Positions 55,696 through 63,995 of a DNA stretch of 64,000 nt are shown piece after piece. The translations under genes and the position numbers were made by a program. The stretch comes from Mycolicibacterium thermoresistibile (GTDB lineage: Bacteria > Actinomycetota > Actinomycetes > Mycobacteriales > Mycobacteriaceae): NCBI RefSeq assembly GCF_900187065.1, contig NZ_LT906483.1, forward strand, positions 806,001-870,000, read 5' to 3'. The number at the start of each line of letters is the position of its first letter. Position 1 is the stretch's first letter. Under the pieces are notes generated by a model. The model had not been told where the DNA came from. It did no database searches and saw only the letters and a program-made list of their open reading frames with translations.

Positions 55696-56810
55696 CCGGT
55701 ACTGCCACCGCGGTGCTCGCGCCGCCGGGAAACATCGGCGCAGCCACGCCGGAAGGGGACAACATCGCCGAGATGATGGCGCTCGCTCAGGCGCAGCTGC
55801 TGCAACAGGCCGCCGATCTCGTCCGGCCGGTCTGGGTTCCGTTTCTCAGCAAGACGATTCGCTCCGCCGGGGCCAACGCCGATACCACGTACGGTGTCGC
55901 CCTGCTCGAGCCGGGAGGCAGCTACCGGATCAGTGGGCGGCGAGGCACAGTGGTCTTCGCGGATCTGCTGGTCGGAGCCGGCCTGCTGGGGGTTGTCGAA
56001 CGACAGCAACCCAACGTCGGGGTCGTGGATTTCACCGACCTCGACCTCGGCGATGACGACACTGTCGAACTGATTCTCAGTGCCGAGCGGCCGGCGGGAT
56101 ATGACGGACACTGGTTTCGGCTCGACCCGACCGCCGATCACGTGTGGCTACGTCAGTACTTCTATGACTGGGAAACCGAACGGCCGTGGTCGGTCACCAT
56201 CGAACGCCTCGACGTGGCGCCGACCGACCCTCCGAAACCGGCCCTTCGCGACGTCGAGATCAACGGTTTCGTCGATCGCTACGTGAGCATGTGGCAGTCG
56301 CACGTGGCGGCGATGGCGGACCGCGGTTACGTGAATCGGCTGGAAACCGTCGGGCTACCCGACACCACCGGGATGGTGGCCCAGTCCTATTTTCAGGGGG
56401 TGTACGAGATCGCCGAGGACGAGGCGCTGCTGCTCGAAGTGCGGCCACCGCGCCGGTGTCGCTACTGGAGCGTGCAGTTGACCGATGACCGGTACATCTC
56501 ACTGGACTGGATGTGGCGGCAGACCAGCCTCAACGGCCACCAGGCCCGGCTGGACCCGGACGGGGTGTTCCGCGCAGTCATCAGCCACCGGGATCCCGGC
56601 GTCCACAACTGGCTCGATGCGGCCGGCTGGACCCGCGGCACCATTCTCGGCCGGTGGAACCGCGCGGACGCGAACCCGGTCCCTTCGGTCAAGCTCGTCG
56701 ACTTCGCCGATCTGCCCGGTTTCCTGCCCGCCGACGTACCCCGGATCACCAGCGATGAGCGGCGGGCGCAGTTGCGGGCCCGAGCCGCCGCCGCACAACG
56801 GATGGGCTGA
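55692..56810 (+). CDS. DUF1214-containing protein (372 aa)
   Basis: Starts at an ATG overlapping the stop of the phosphotransferase gene. The C-terminal half resembles DUF1214 (YWSVQLTDDRYISLDW, AVISHRDPGVHNWLDAAG, GTILGRWNRADANPVP). No signal peptide is evident, unlike many DUF1254/1214 proteins. Mechanism unknown. Strict coupling to the phosphotransferase and to a phosphatase suggests it shares their substrate. Confidence 0.75.
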   Translation: MTGTATAVLAPPGNIGAATPEGDNIAEMMALAQAQLLQQAADLVRPVWVPFLSKTIRSAGANADTTYGVALLEPGGSYRISGRRGTVVFADLLVGAGLLGVVERQQPNVGVVDFTDLDLGDDDTVELILSAERPAGYDGHWFRLDPTADHVWLRQYFYDWETERPWSVTIERLDVAPTDPPKPALRDVEINGFVDRYVSMWQSHVAAMADRGYVNRLETVGLPDTTGMVAQSYFQGVYEIAEDEALLLEVRPPRRCRYWSVQLTDDRYISLDWMWRQTSLNGHQARLDPDGVFRAVISHRDPGVHNWLDAAGWTRGTILGRWNRADANPVPSVKLVDFADLPGFLPADVPRITSDERRAQLRARAAAAQRMG

Positions 56811-56813
56811 CCG

Positions 56814-57587
56814 ATGGGGCGGCACTCGATGTTCCCGAGCGCGCCGAACTTCCGCGATCTCGGGGGACTGAGAACCGAAGACGGCCGGAAAGTCCGCCAC
56901 GGTGTCCTCTACCGGTCCGAAGCGCCCTCGGTTTTCGACCCCGAGGATCTGAACCGGTTGGGCACGCTGGGAATCCGACTGGTGTGTGATCTCCGGAATC
57001 CGGCGGAGATCGCGGAGGACGATCCGGTGGTCGAGGGAACTCGGAGAATCACCATCCCGGTGCTCCCCGAGGTGCGCACCGGGGGGCCGGACCTCATCAG
57101 GGAACTGATCTCGGACCACACCGGAGGGCTGGCCCGCGCCAACATGATCAGGTCGTACTCGACCATGCCCGCGGTGTTCGAACCGTATTTCGCCGGTCTG
57201 ATCACCGAGATCCTCGACGGCAACCTGCCCATGCTGGTGCACTGCACCGGCGGCAAGGACCGGTCCGGGTTCGTCGTTGCGCTGTTGCTGGCCGCGGTCG
57301 GAGTCGAGTTCGACGCGATCGTCGCTGACTATGAGTTGAGCCGGAAGGCAATGGATCGCAATGCGATCCGCAGATTGCTCGTTGGTCCCACCGGGCGCAG
57401 CGGGCTGGCTGAGAACACCGAGATCAGCGATGAGGTGCTCGACGCGATGACCGTTGACCGGGCCTACCTCAAGGCGGTGTTCGAGGCCGCCGCGGATCGT
57501 CACGGGTCCCTCGAGCAGTACATCGAAGTGGCCGGTCAACTCGACGCCGACCGACGGTCGCGCCTCCGGGACGCTCTGCTCGAATGA
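56814..57587 (+). CDS. PtpB-like tyrosine/lipid phosphatase (257 aa)
   Basis: The N-terminal NFRDLGG motif and the P-loop HCTGGKDRSG (Cys144, CX5R followed by Lys-Asp) are those of the MptpB family, which can remove phosphate from proteins and phosphoinositides. Starts three bases after the DUF1214 stop, so it is the third gene of the unit. A phosphatase next to a phosphotransferase could recycle or correct a phosphorylated metabolite. No signal peptide. Start ATG at 56814, with a second ATG at 56829. Confidence 0.88.
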   Translation: MGRHSMFPSAPNFRDLGGLRTEDGRKVRHGVLYRSEAPSVFDPEDLNRLGTLGIRLVCDLRNPAEIAEDDPVVEGTRRITIPVLPEVRTGGPDLIRELISDHTGGLARANMIRSYSTMPAVFEPYFAGLITEILDGNLPMLVHCTGGKDRSGFVVALLLAAVGVEFDAIVADYELSRKAMDRNAIRRLLVGPTGRSGLAENTEISDEVLDAMTVDRAYLKAVFEAAADRHGSLEQYIEVAGQLDADRRSRLRDALLE

Positions 57588-57687
57588 TCTCCCTCGGACG
57601 GTTCGGTCCGTCCCGGAAACTCACCCGTCAACCGGCCCCGTGGTCATTCCCATGGGCACCGGCCGGATAGCGGTCACACCGGTTGCT

Positions 57688-57722
57688 GCGCCCCGCCGTG
57701 AGCTCACCGCTCGGCGGGGCGC
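57688..57722 (+). terminator. GC-rich hairpin after the phosphotransferase-DUF1214-phosphatase unit
   Basis: GCGCCCCGCCG (57688-57698) and CGGCGGGGCGC (57712-57722) pair perfectly with a 13-base loop. It lies about 100 bases after the phosphatase stop and before the next promoter. The rest of the gap 57588-57808 shows no gene. Confidence 0.65.
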
Positions 57723-57808
57723 GGTGATCTACGCCGGCGCGGGCTGCGACGACGGCGAGCGAGCGCCCGCGCCGACCGAACGAGCGGCGCAGAGCACTGG
57801 AGATTAAT

Positions 57809-57819
57809 ACATCAGACGT
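57809..57819. promoter_or_regulatory. Shared operator, site C (ACATCAGACGT)
   Basis: Centred on 57814, 58 bases before the acyl-CoA ligase start and followed by TTAAAC as at site A. Differs from the perfect palindrome of site B by one base in the left arm, apart from the centre. Confidence 0.7.
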
Positions 57820-57876
57820 TTAAACTGACGGTGCTGTTGCGGTGCCCGTATGGGTAGCCGAGAAAGGTTTGAAATC

Positions 57877-59391
57877 GTGTCGCAGAACCAGCAGGGTCTT
57901 GCTGCGGGGTTTGCCAACATGCTCGAGGCCGATCCGGACGCGGTCGCCCTCATCCGCGGTGATCAGCGGTGGAGCCGCGAGCAACTGTGGGAGCTCTCCG
58001 GGCGCGCCGTGGCAAAATTGCGCAGCCTCGGCGCCGAACCCGGGGACGCGGTCGTCGCCCACTACGACACCGGGGCCGAGGAAATGGCGATCGCGCTGGC
58101 CGCCTCGCGGCTCGGATGCGTGTTCATGCCGATCCCGAGACGACTCGGCGCCCGCGAGCTCAATTACGTGGTCGGCCTGGCTGATCCGGTGCTCGTCGCC
58201 GTACAGGATCGAGATCACGTCGGCGTGGTCGAGAACCCCGGCCGGGCCCGAGTCCTCACGCTTGCCGACTCGCTCGCCCCGACCGGCGCCGAGGTCGATC
58301 CGTACCGTTGGCGGCCCGGCGAGGCTGCCCTGGTCGGCTTCACCTCGGGATCGACCGGCCACCCCAAAGGCGTCATGCACGGTGTGCCCGCGATGGAGTG
58401 GGTCGCCGATCTCATCGTCGAGCGCGGGTCGCTGCGGCCGGGGGAGCCGATCTGTGTCACCGGGGCGGGTGCCGGCGCACCCGGCTTCACGTTCTACACG
58501 TATCTCGGCCTGACCCGCGGGCTGCCCATCGTCAAGAGCGAGAAGTGGGACCCCAAGAGAGTTCTGGAGCTGATGGCGCGGGAGCGTTGTGTGTGGTCGA
58601 CCATGGTGCCCACCATGCTCCACATGCTGATGACCGCCCAACGGGATTCGGGCCGGGCCTACGACCTGAGCGCCATGCGGACCGTGTCGATGGGCGGTGC
58701 GCCCATGAGCGAGGAGTTCATCTCCGAAGCCCGCGAGCTGATGACATTTGAGCCGTTGCGCGTGTACGCGATGGCCGAGTGCATGATGCACTCGCACAGC
58801 CGGGCGGATGATCCGATCGAAATCCGCAATGGCATGGACGGGCGGCCCGGACCGGGGGCAGAAATCGCCACATACGACTCCGAGGGGCGTCGACTGCCGA
58901 CGGGCGAGACGGGTGAGATCGGGATGCGCGGGCCGTCGCTCATGCTCGGCTATCTCGGCGACGCCCCCGGTTCACTACCGCTCACCTCGGACGGGTTCTT
59001 TCTCAGCGGAGACCTGGGACGCGTCGAGGACAACGGCTGCATCAAGGTGGTCGGTCGGCTGAAGGACATGATCATCCGGGGCGGATACAACATCGACCCC
59101 GGCGAGGTCGAGGAACTGCTGCGGGCGCATCCGGAGGTCCGCGATGTGGCGATCGTCGGTTATCCCGACCCGGTGTACGGTGAGCGGGCGTGCGCGGTCC
59201 TCTGGACGGACGGAGTCGTCCTCGGGCTGTCCGACATCGCGGAATTCCTGCTGGAGCGCAACCTGTCCAAGGACAAGATCCCGGAGATGGTCGTCTGCCG
59301 GGACGAGCTGCCGCAATCACCGGACGGGAAGATCCTCAAGGGGCAGTTGCGCGCGGAGATCGCCGCGCTCGTCGCCACGCGATCCGGATGA
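57877..59391 (+). CDS. AMP-forming acyl-CoA ligase (504 aa)
   Basis: ANL-superfamily ligase with phosphate loop FTSGSTGHPKGV, the acceptor region DGFFLSGDLGRV, hinge GRLKDMIIRGGYNI and C-terminal lysine block SPDGKILKGQL. It loads the pathway acid onto CoA. GTG at 57877 has AAAGG at nine bases; an in-frame ATG at 57850 lacks a ribosome site. Sits under operator C and convergent with the DUF35-thiolase pair. Substrate unknown. Confidence 0.9.
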   Translation: MSQNQQGLAAGFANMLEADPDAVALIRGDQRWSREQLWELSGRAVAKLRSLGAEPGDAVVAHYDTGAEEMAIALAASRLGCVFMPIPRRLGARELNYVVGLADPVLVAVQDRDHVGVVENPGRARVLTLADSLAPTGAEVDPYRWRPGEAALVGFTSGSTGHPKGVMHGVPAMEWVADLIVERGSLRPGEPICVTGAGAGAPGFTFYTYLGLTRGLPIVKSEKWDPKRVLELMARERCVWSTMVPTMLHMLMTAQRDSGRAYDLSAMRTVSMGGAPMSEEFISEARELMTFEPLRVYAMAECMMHSHSRADDPIEIRNGMDGRPGPGAEIATYDSEGRRLPTGETGEIGMRGPSLMLGYLGDAPGSLPLTSDGFFLSGDLGRVEDNGCIKVVGRLKDMIIRGGYNIDPGEVEELLRAHPEVRDVAIVGYPDPVYGERACAVLWTDGVVLGLSDIAEFLLERNLSKDKIPEMVVCRDELPQSPDGKILKGQLRAEIAALVATRSG

Positions 59392-59437
59392 ACCGCGGCA
59401 GCCGCCGAGAACCGGGTCGATCTCGATTCCTTCGAAG

Positions 59438-59800
59438 TCAGGCCGGGGCGAACACCAGTGCTGATCCCGCCCCCGTGGTGGCGACGCCGTCCAGGCGCAC
59501 CGGTGTGCCGACCTGCGGGCGGCCCCGGAACCGAACCACCAGTCTGATCTCCGGTGCCGCATCCGGTATGACGAGCCCGACGCGATAGGGGATCTCGAAG
59601 TCGTCGACGAATCGCCGATGTACCTCGGTGGTGGTGAACACGTGGCCGGACGCCGGCACCTCGACCCACTCGTATCCGCTGGCGCAACACGGCCCGAACT
59701 CGGTGGGATACCACCACCAGCGGTGACACCGCGGACAGCGTGGCAGCCACAACTCGCCGCGCGCCGCTGGAGAGAAGTGCCTGGCGTCCAGATCTACCAT
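59438..59800 (-). CDS. DUF35 OB-fold/zinc-ribbon protein, partner of the thiolase (120 aa)
   Basis: Zinc ribbon with CPRCHRW and a further CC pair, followed by an OB fold, the layout of DUF35 acyl-CoA-binding partners. In steroid catabolism such proteins (ChsH2 type) form complexes with thiolase-like aldolases (Ltp2). ATG at 59800 has AGAGG five bases upstream; GTG and ATG codons just before are also in frame. It follows the thiolase stop directly. Confidence 0.85.
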   Translation of the reverse strand: MVDLDARHFSPAARGELWLPRCPRCHRWWWYPTEFGPCCASGYEWVEVPASGHVFTTTEVHRRFVDDFEIPYRVGLVIPDAAPEIRLVVRFRGRPQVGTPVRLDGVATTGAGSALVFAPA

Positions 59801-59808
59801 CATCACCT

Positions 59809-60957
59809 CTACCGGTCGGATGTCAGTACCGCGCAGGCCATGTCGGGGATGCCCAGTCCGGTCACCAGAGCCACCTCGGCATCGGGCACCTGGCCCTCAC
59901 CACGCTCGCCACGCAGCTGGCGGACCGCCTCGATCAGATGGTTGCCGGCCAGCAGATAGGAATGGGCGAGCAGACCGCCGTGGGTGTTGACCGGCAGCGG
60001 TGCCCGCGGACCGATCCCCACATCGAGAACGTATGCGGCGCCTTCACCCCGGGGAGCCACGCCCAGGTCCTCGAGCTGAATGATCGTGGTGATCGTGAAA
60101 CAGTCGTACAGCTCTGCGATGTCGACATCGTGCATCGACAGGCCGGCCATCCCGAGTGCCTGGCGGGCAGCCGAATCCGTGGACAATGACAGGAAGTCAT
60201 GCCGCTGGGTGAAGTACTCGGTCTGAGTGGTGGCTGCGCCCGCGATGCCGACGCCGGCGACGAGCACGGGCTTTTCAGTCAGGTCACGAGCCCGCTCCGG
60301 GGTGGTCATGACGAACGCGATCGCTCCGTCGTTGGTCAGGCAGCAGTCGGCCTTCCGCAACGGCGTCGCGATCATCGGAGACGCGAGATAGCCGGTCACA
60401 TCGAGTGGTTCGGGCAGCAGTGCTCCCGGTGTGCGAGCGGCGTGCGAGCGGGCGGCGCCGGCGACCTCGGCCAGCGCCTCGGGTGGCAGCCCGTACTCGT
60501 GGGCGTACCGCTGTGCCATCGCGGCGAAATACACCGGTTGGCCGAACCACCCGGCCGGCATCTCCACCGCCGCCTTCCACGGATCCTCTGCGTGCACGGC
60601 GTACGCCCCACCCCGGGCAGGGTCGAGGGTGAGGCCGAAGTAGGTGACGACGACCTCGGCCAGACCGCTCTCGATCGCCAGTTGCGCGATCAGCGGCGCA
60701 CCCACCAGTCCGGCCCCCGCGATGGACGACTGACAGGAGAACGGCCGGTGACGCAGGCCGAGAGACTGGGCCATGGCGTCGACCGGCACAGTGTGGGCGG
60801 TGCTCATTCCCTCGATGACGAACCCGTCGACATCTCCCGGGGACAGCCCGGCGTCGGCCAGCGCGCGGTCCACCGCGGTGCGGGCCAGCGCCGCGGCGCT
60901 GTGACCGGACTTGTGGACATGGTCCGATTCGCCCACTCCCACGATCGCCACCGGCAC
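59809..60957 (-). CDS. Thiolase-fold lipid-transfer/aldolase protein, Ltp2-like (382 aa)
   Basis: Non-decarboxylating thiolase fold (VAIVGVGESD, CCLTNDGAIAFVMTT, ELYDCFTIT, PVNTHGGLLAHSYLLAG). Tyrosines in AELYD and AHSY match the positions used by Ltp2-type retro-aldolases, and it pairs with a DUF35 protein, so carbon-carbon cleavage of a hydroxyacyl-CoA is likely. The frame opens with a TTG at 60981 touching the operator. GTG 60957, with GGAGGG seven bases upstream, is the better start and leaves operator D 29 bases upstream. A plain thiolase activity remains possible. Confidence 0.88.
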   Translation of the reverse strand: MPVAIVGVGESDHVHKSGHSAAALARTAVDRALADAGLSPGDVDGFVIEGMSTAHTVPVDAMAQSLGLRHRPFSCQSSIAGAGLVGAPLIAQLAIESGLAEVVVTYFGLTLDPARGGAYAVHAEDPWKAAVEMPAGWFGQPVYFAAMAQRYAHEYGLPPEALAEVAGAARSHAARTPGALLPEPLDVTGYLASPMIATPLRKADCCLTNDGAIAFVMTTPERARDLTEKPVLVAGVGIAGAATTQTEYFTQRHDFLSLSTDSAARQALGMAGLSMHDVDIAELYDCFTITTIIQLEDLGVAPRGEGAAYVLDVGIGPRAPLPVNTHGGLLAHSYLLAGNHLIEAVRQLRGERGEGQVPDAEVALVTGLGIPDMACAVLTSDR

Positions 60958-60985
60958 GGTGGTGCCCTCCAGGTTTGCCAATAAA

Positions 60986-60996
60986 AAGTCTGATGT
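60986..60996. promoter_or_regulatory. Shared operator, site D (AAGTCTGATGT)
   Basis: Centred on 60991 with AAA and TTT extensions outside the core. Lies between the divergent thiolase and kinase genes, so it may control both. Confidence 0.65.
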
Positions 60997-61040
60997 TTAG
61001 CTTAAACTAGCCCAGTCGACTCAATAAGGAAAGGGAGGCC

Positions 61041-62057
61041 GTGTCCATCACCGCAACCATCGAGTCGCGCGACGAACTGCACGAACAGGTCGGCGCCTGG
61101 GCGCGACACCATTACGGGCCCCGGGTGCGAGCGGGGCGGCCGGTCACCCCCGAAGGGCACTCCGGGCTCACCGTCATGGTCCCCGTCGTGCTCGAATCCG
61201 GACAGGTCGTGGACGAGGTGGTCATCCGGTTGCCACCGAAAGGCGTGAAACCCAAACGCAATACTGATGTTCTGCGGCAGATTCCGGTGCTGCGGCACTT
61301 GGCCACCACGGAAGTCCCGGTGGCTCCTGTGCTCGATCCGGGGACCGACACGAGGTGGTTCGGCCGCCCGTTTCTGATCGTCCGCCGGATGCCGGGGGAG
61401 ACCAGGAGCATCGACGACGGGCCGGGTCACGCGCCCGGACCCGAACACGTGCGTGAGGCGATCACCGTGCTCGGCATGTTGCACAAGTCGGTTCCCGCAG
61501 AGGCGCTGACCGGTTGGGACACCGTGAACACCTACGCCGACGAATTGCGGGCGTGGGATCGCGCACTGGAGCGGATGCCGAACGACGACTGGCGGACTGC
61601 GTGTGGAAGGCTGCGTGAGCGGTTGGCCGACGTGCTGCCTGTCGAGGCTGCCACCGGGTTGGTGCACGGAGATTACCAGTTCTCGAACCTGCTCTACGAC
61701 GCAACGCGTATCACCGCCGTCCTGGATTGGGAGGTGGCCACGCTCGGTCCCCAATTGCTGGATCTCGGTTGGTTCGTCACCATCAACGACCAGGATTCGT
61801 GGGCGCATCGGGTGGCGACTGCGGGAATCCCGCCGACCGAGGTGATCGTCGACTGGTATGAATCCGCAGCTGATCGCGCCGTGGACAAGGGGGAACTCGC
61901 CGCTGCGTGTGCGCTGGCCGCGTATCGGTTCGCCGTGATCGCCGGACTCAACCTCTCACTGCACCGCACCGGTCGTCGCGTCGATCCGCACTGGGAGAAG
62001 ATCGCTCCGTCGATTCCCAGACTCGTCGAGTGCGGACTACGTCGGTTGCGCCGCTGA
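61041..62057 (+). CDS. APH/ACAD10-11-type phosphotransferase (338 aa)
   Basis: Aminoglycoside-kinase-like fold with Brenner motif LVHGDYQFSNLLYD and the metal-binding Asp in VLDWEVATLGP. In bacteria and in animal ACAD10/11, enzymes of this type phosphorylate 4-hydroxyacyl-CoA as a step before elimination to an enoyl-CoA (LvaA in levulinate use). GTG start at 61041 follows AAAGGGAGG. Divergent from the thiolase gene under operator D. Drug-resistance activity is unlikely given the catabolic context. Confidence 0.85.
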   Translation: MSITATIESRDELHEQVGAWARHHYGPRVRAGRPVTPEGHSGLTVMVPVVLESGQVVDEVVIRLPPKGVKPKRNTDVLRQIPVLRHLATTEVPVAPVLDPGTDTRWFGRPFLIVRRMPGETRSIDDGPGHAPGPEHVREAITVLGMLHKSVPAEALTGWDTVNTYADELRAWDRALERMPNDDWRTACGRLRERLADVLPVEAATGLVHGDYQFSNLLYDATRITAVLDWEVATLGPQLLDLGWFVTINDQDSWAHRVATAGIPPTEVIVDWYESAADRAVDKGELAAACALAAYRFAVIAGLNLSLHRTGRRVDPHWEKIAPSIPRLVECGLRRLRR

Positions 62058-62138
62058 CCGCGTCGGCGATGTCCGGGTTCGGAATGCGGTCAGCCGATCT
62101 GAACGGGCCCGAGGCGATTCCGAAATCGTCTCGAACGA

Positions 62139-63110
62139 CTAGGTGTTCTTCACGGGTAGGTTGTGAACGCGTAGGCGGTCGATAGGTGTCATTCCGCCGA
62201 TGCCGGTGTGGGGTCGGTGGTGATTGTAGTGATGCAGCCAGTGCTGGTAGGTTCCGGCGCGTTCGGCCTCAGAGCGGTAGGTCTGCGCATAGGCCCATTC
62301 AGTGGTCAGGGTGCGGTTGAATCGCTCGACTTTGCCGTTGGTCTGCGGCCGGTAGGGCCGGGTCCTCTTGTGGGCGATGTCGGGGCCGAGCGCTTCAGCG
62401 AAATTCTTTGACCGGTAACAGGATCCATTGTCGGTCAACACCCGCTTGACGGTAATGCCATGGTCGGCGAAGAACGCGCTGGCGCGTTTCCAGAACCCCG
62501 CGGCGGTTTCTTTGCGTTCGTCGGCGAGGTCCTCGGAATACGCCAGCCGGGAGTGGTCATCAACGGCGTGGTGCAAGAACGTGTATCCCATGCCGCAGCG
62601 GTTGCGCCGGCCGGCTTGGCGACCCAGCTTGCGATGGCCGCCCCCGTCGGGGATGCGGCCCAGTTTCTTGACGTCGACATGGACCAAGTCGCCGGGAGCC
62701 GGGTGCTCATAGCGGCGGGGTTTGGGCCGGCGTACCGGCAACCCGGTGTTCTGGTCCAGGTGCCGCAGCAATGGCATGCGGTAGCGGCGTAACACCGCTT
62801 CTACCGTTGACCGCGCCAACCGCAAATGGGCGGCGATACGATGTGGGCCCCACCGCCGGGTGAAGCGCAGGTTGACGATGCGCCGCTCACGTCGTTTCGG
62901 CAACCGCAACGGACTGCGATGCGGCCGGCTGGGCCGGTCTACCATCGCTGCTTCGCCACCGTCGCGATAACGGTCGGCCCATTTCTTGGCTGTGGCCACC
63001 GAACATTGGAACCGCTCAGCAGCGCGCCGCAAACTCCAGCCCTGATCAACAACAGCCTGCGCAAGCCGCAACCGCCCACGAGGAGTCAACGAAGCATTAG
63101 CGTGGACCAT
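62139..63110 (-). CDS. IS481-family transposase (323 aa)
   Basis: Two helix-turn-helix segments (WSLRRAAERFQCSVATAKKW) and a DDE core with Asp in LVHVDVKKLG, Asp in VLTDNGSCYRS and Glu in NGKVERFNRTL. It looks intact. Its stop codon TAG is not inside the element: the coding frame runs through the terminal repeat and ends in the duplicated target CTAG. Target choice therefore supplies the stop. Confidence 0.94.
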   Translation of the reverse strand: MVHANASLTPRGRLRLAQAVVDQGWSLRRAAERFQCSVATAKKWADRYRDGGEAAMVDRPSRPHRSPLRLPKRRERRIVNLRFTRRWGPHRIAAHLRLARSTVEAVLRRYRMPLLRHLDQNTGLPVRRPKPRRYEHPAPGDLVHVDVKKLGRIPDGGGHRKLGRQAGRRNRCGMGYTFLHHAVDDHSRLAYSEDLADERKETAAGFWKRASAFFADHGITVKRVLTDNGSCYRSKNFAEALGPDIAHKRTRPYRPQTNGKVERFNRTLTTEWAYAQTYRSEAERAGTYQHWLHHYNHHRPHTGIGGMTPIDRLRVHNLPVKNT

Positions 63111-63217
63111 GAGGACCTCTCGGTAATCGGATGTGCGTGTTTGGTAACCACACCGATACCGGAGGTCCTCACCTACTTCCGCTCACCACGCCGTTCACAA
63201 CCTGTCTGGGAGTTACA
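62144..63217. mobile_element. IS481-family insertion sequence, 1074 bp, with 6-bp target duplication ACTAGG
   Basis: Ends begin TGTTCTTC (62144) and, on the other strand, TGTAACTC (63217). The inner 12 bases AGGTTGTGAACG are identical in both 26-base terminal repeats. ACTAGG flanks it at 62138-62143 and 63218-63223. The NCTAGN target is that known for IS481. It inserted over the stop codon of the GntR gene, and the duplication preserved that stop. Confidence 0.92.
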
Positions 63218-63218
63218 A

Positions 63219-63995
63219 CTAGGCCCCCGCGCCGTCGCGGTCCGCCTCCTCGGGTGGGAGGTAGTACGGTGACAGGTCCTCGTCGATGTGGCGCGTGGCG
63301 AGTTCGTACGCGAGGTTCTCATCGCCTGCCAGGATCGCCTTCAGCAGCTCCTGATGGGCCCGTTGGTTGCGTTCCCAGAACTCCAACCCGGGGACCGTCC
63401 GCCGGAACTTGCTGCGGGCCACCGCAGATACCGGACGCCCCATCGCCTCGAGCAGCTTGTTGCCCGACGCCCGCAGGATCGCGCTGTGAAAGTCCGCGCT
63501 CTGCTGCATCGCGGCCTCCTGATCGGCGGGGTCCACCATGGCCGCGGTGCGTTTGAGCTCCTCGACCTGATCGCCACCACGCGCGGCCGCGGCCAGCGCC
63601 GCGGCCGGCCCCTCCAGCGCCCGCATCGCCTGCAGAAATGATCGCGCGTCAACCTGATTGGTCAGTGCCAGCATGCTGAACGAGGTATTGAACATCCCCT
63701 CGAGTCGCTCGGAATCCGGCACCGCGACGAAAGCGCCTCCTTGTATCCCGCGGCGGGTCTCGATCAGGTGCTCGGTGGTGAGGATGCGCAACGCCTCCCG
63801 GATCGTGCTGCGGCTCACGCCGAGCAACGGTGCCATCTCGGCCTCCGACGGCAGCTTCTGGCCGACGGCCAGATCCCCGCGCAAGATCAGGTCCCGCAGT
63901 TGATCGGCCACCTGGATATAGGACGACTGCACCCTGCGCAGCGGCGGCAACCCGGAGGGCCGGGATGCGCCGGTCGGCGTCGTCTTCGCAGCCAT
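63219..63995 (-). CDS. GntR family regulator, FadR/FCD subfamily (258 aa)
   Basis: Winged helix near residues 25-90: QVADQLRDLILRGDLAVGQ, PSEAEMAPLLGVSRSTIREAL. Then an FCD ligand domain with likely metal ligands in ADFHSAILRASGN and NQRAHQELLKAI. FadR-type proteins often bind GTnnnAC palindromes and respond to acyl-CoA or organic acids. It is the only regulator gene near the four shared operators, so it is the best candidate to control the 49.8-62.1 kb genes. Complete; its promoter lies outside the window. The stop TAG lies in the IS481 target site. Confidence 0.9.
   Translation of the reverse strand: MAAKTTPTGASRPSGLPPLRRVQSSYIQVADQLRDLILRGDLAVGQKLPSEAEMAPLLGVSRSTIREALRILTTEHLIETRRGIQGGAFVAVPDSERLEGMFNTSFSMLALTNQVDARSFLQAMRALEGPAAALAAAARGGDQVEELKRTAAMVDPADQEAAMQQSADFHSAILRASGNKLLEAMGRPVSAVARSKFRRTVPGLEFWERNQRAHQELLKAILAGDENLAYELATRHIDEDLSPYYLPPEEADRDGAGA

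Noticed and set aside
60957..60981. TTG at 60981 as thiolase start
   Set aside because: It has no ribosome site and nearly touches the operator; GTG 60957 has GGAGGG at the right distance.
61041..62057. Aminoglycoside resistance gene
   Set aside because: The fold is shared, but the neighbours and family fit acyl-CoA-linked kinases.
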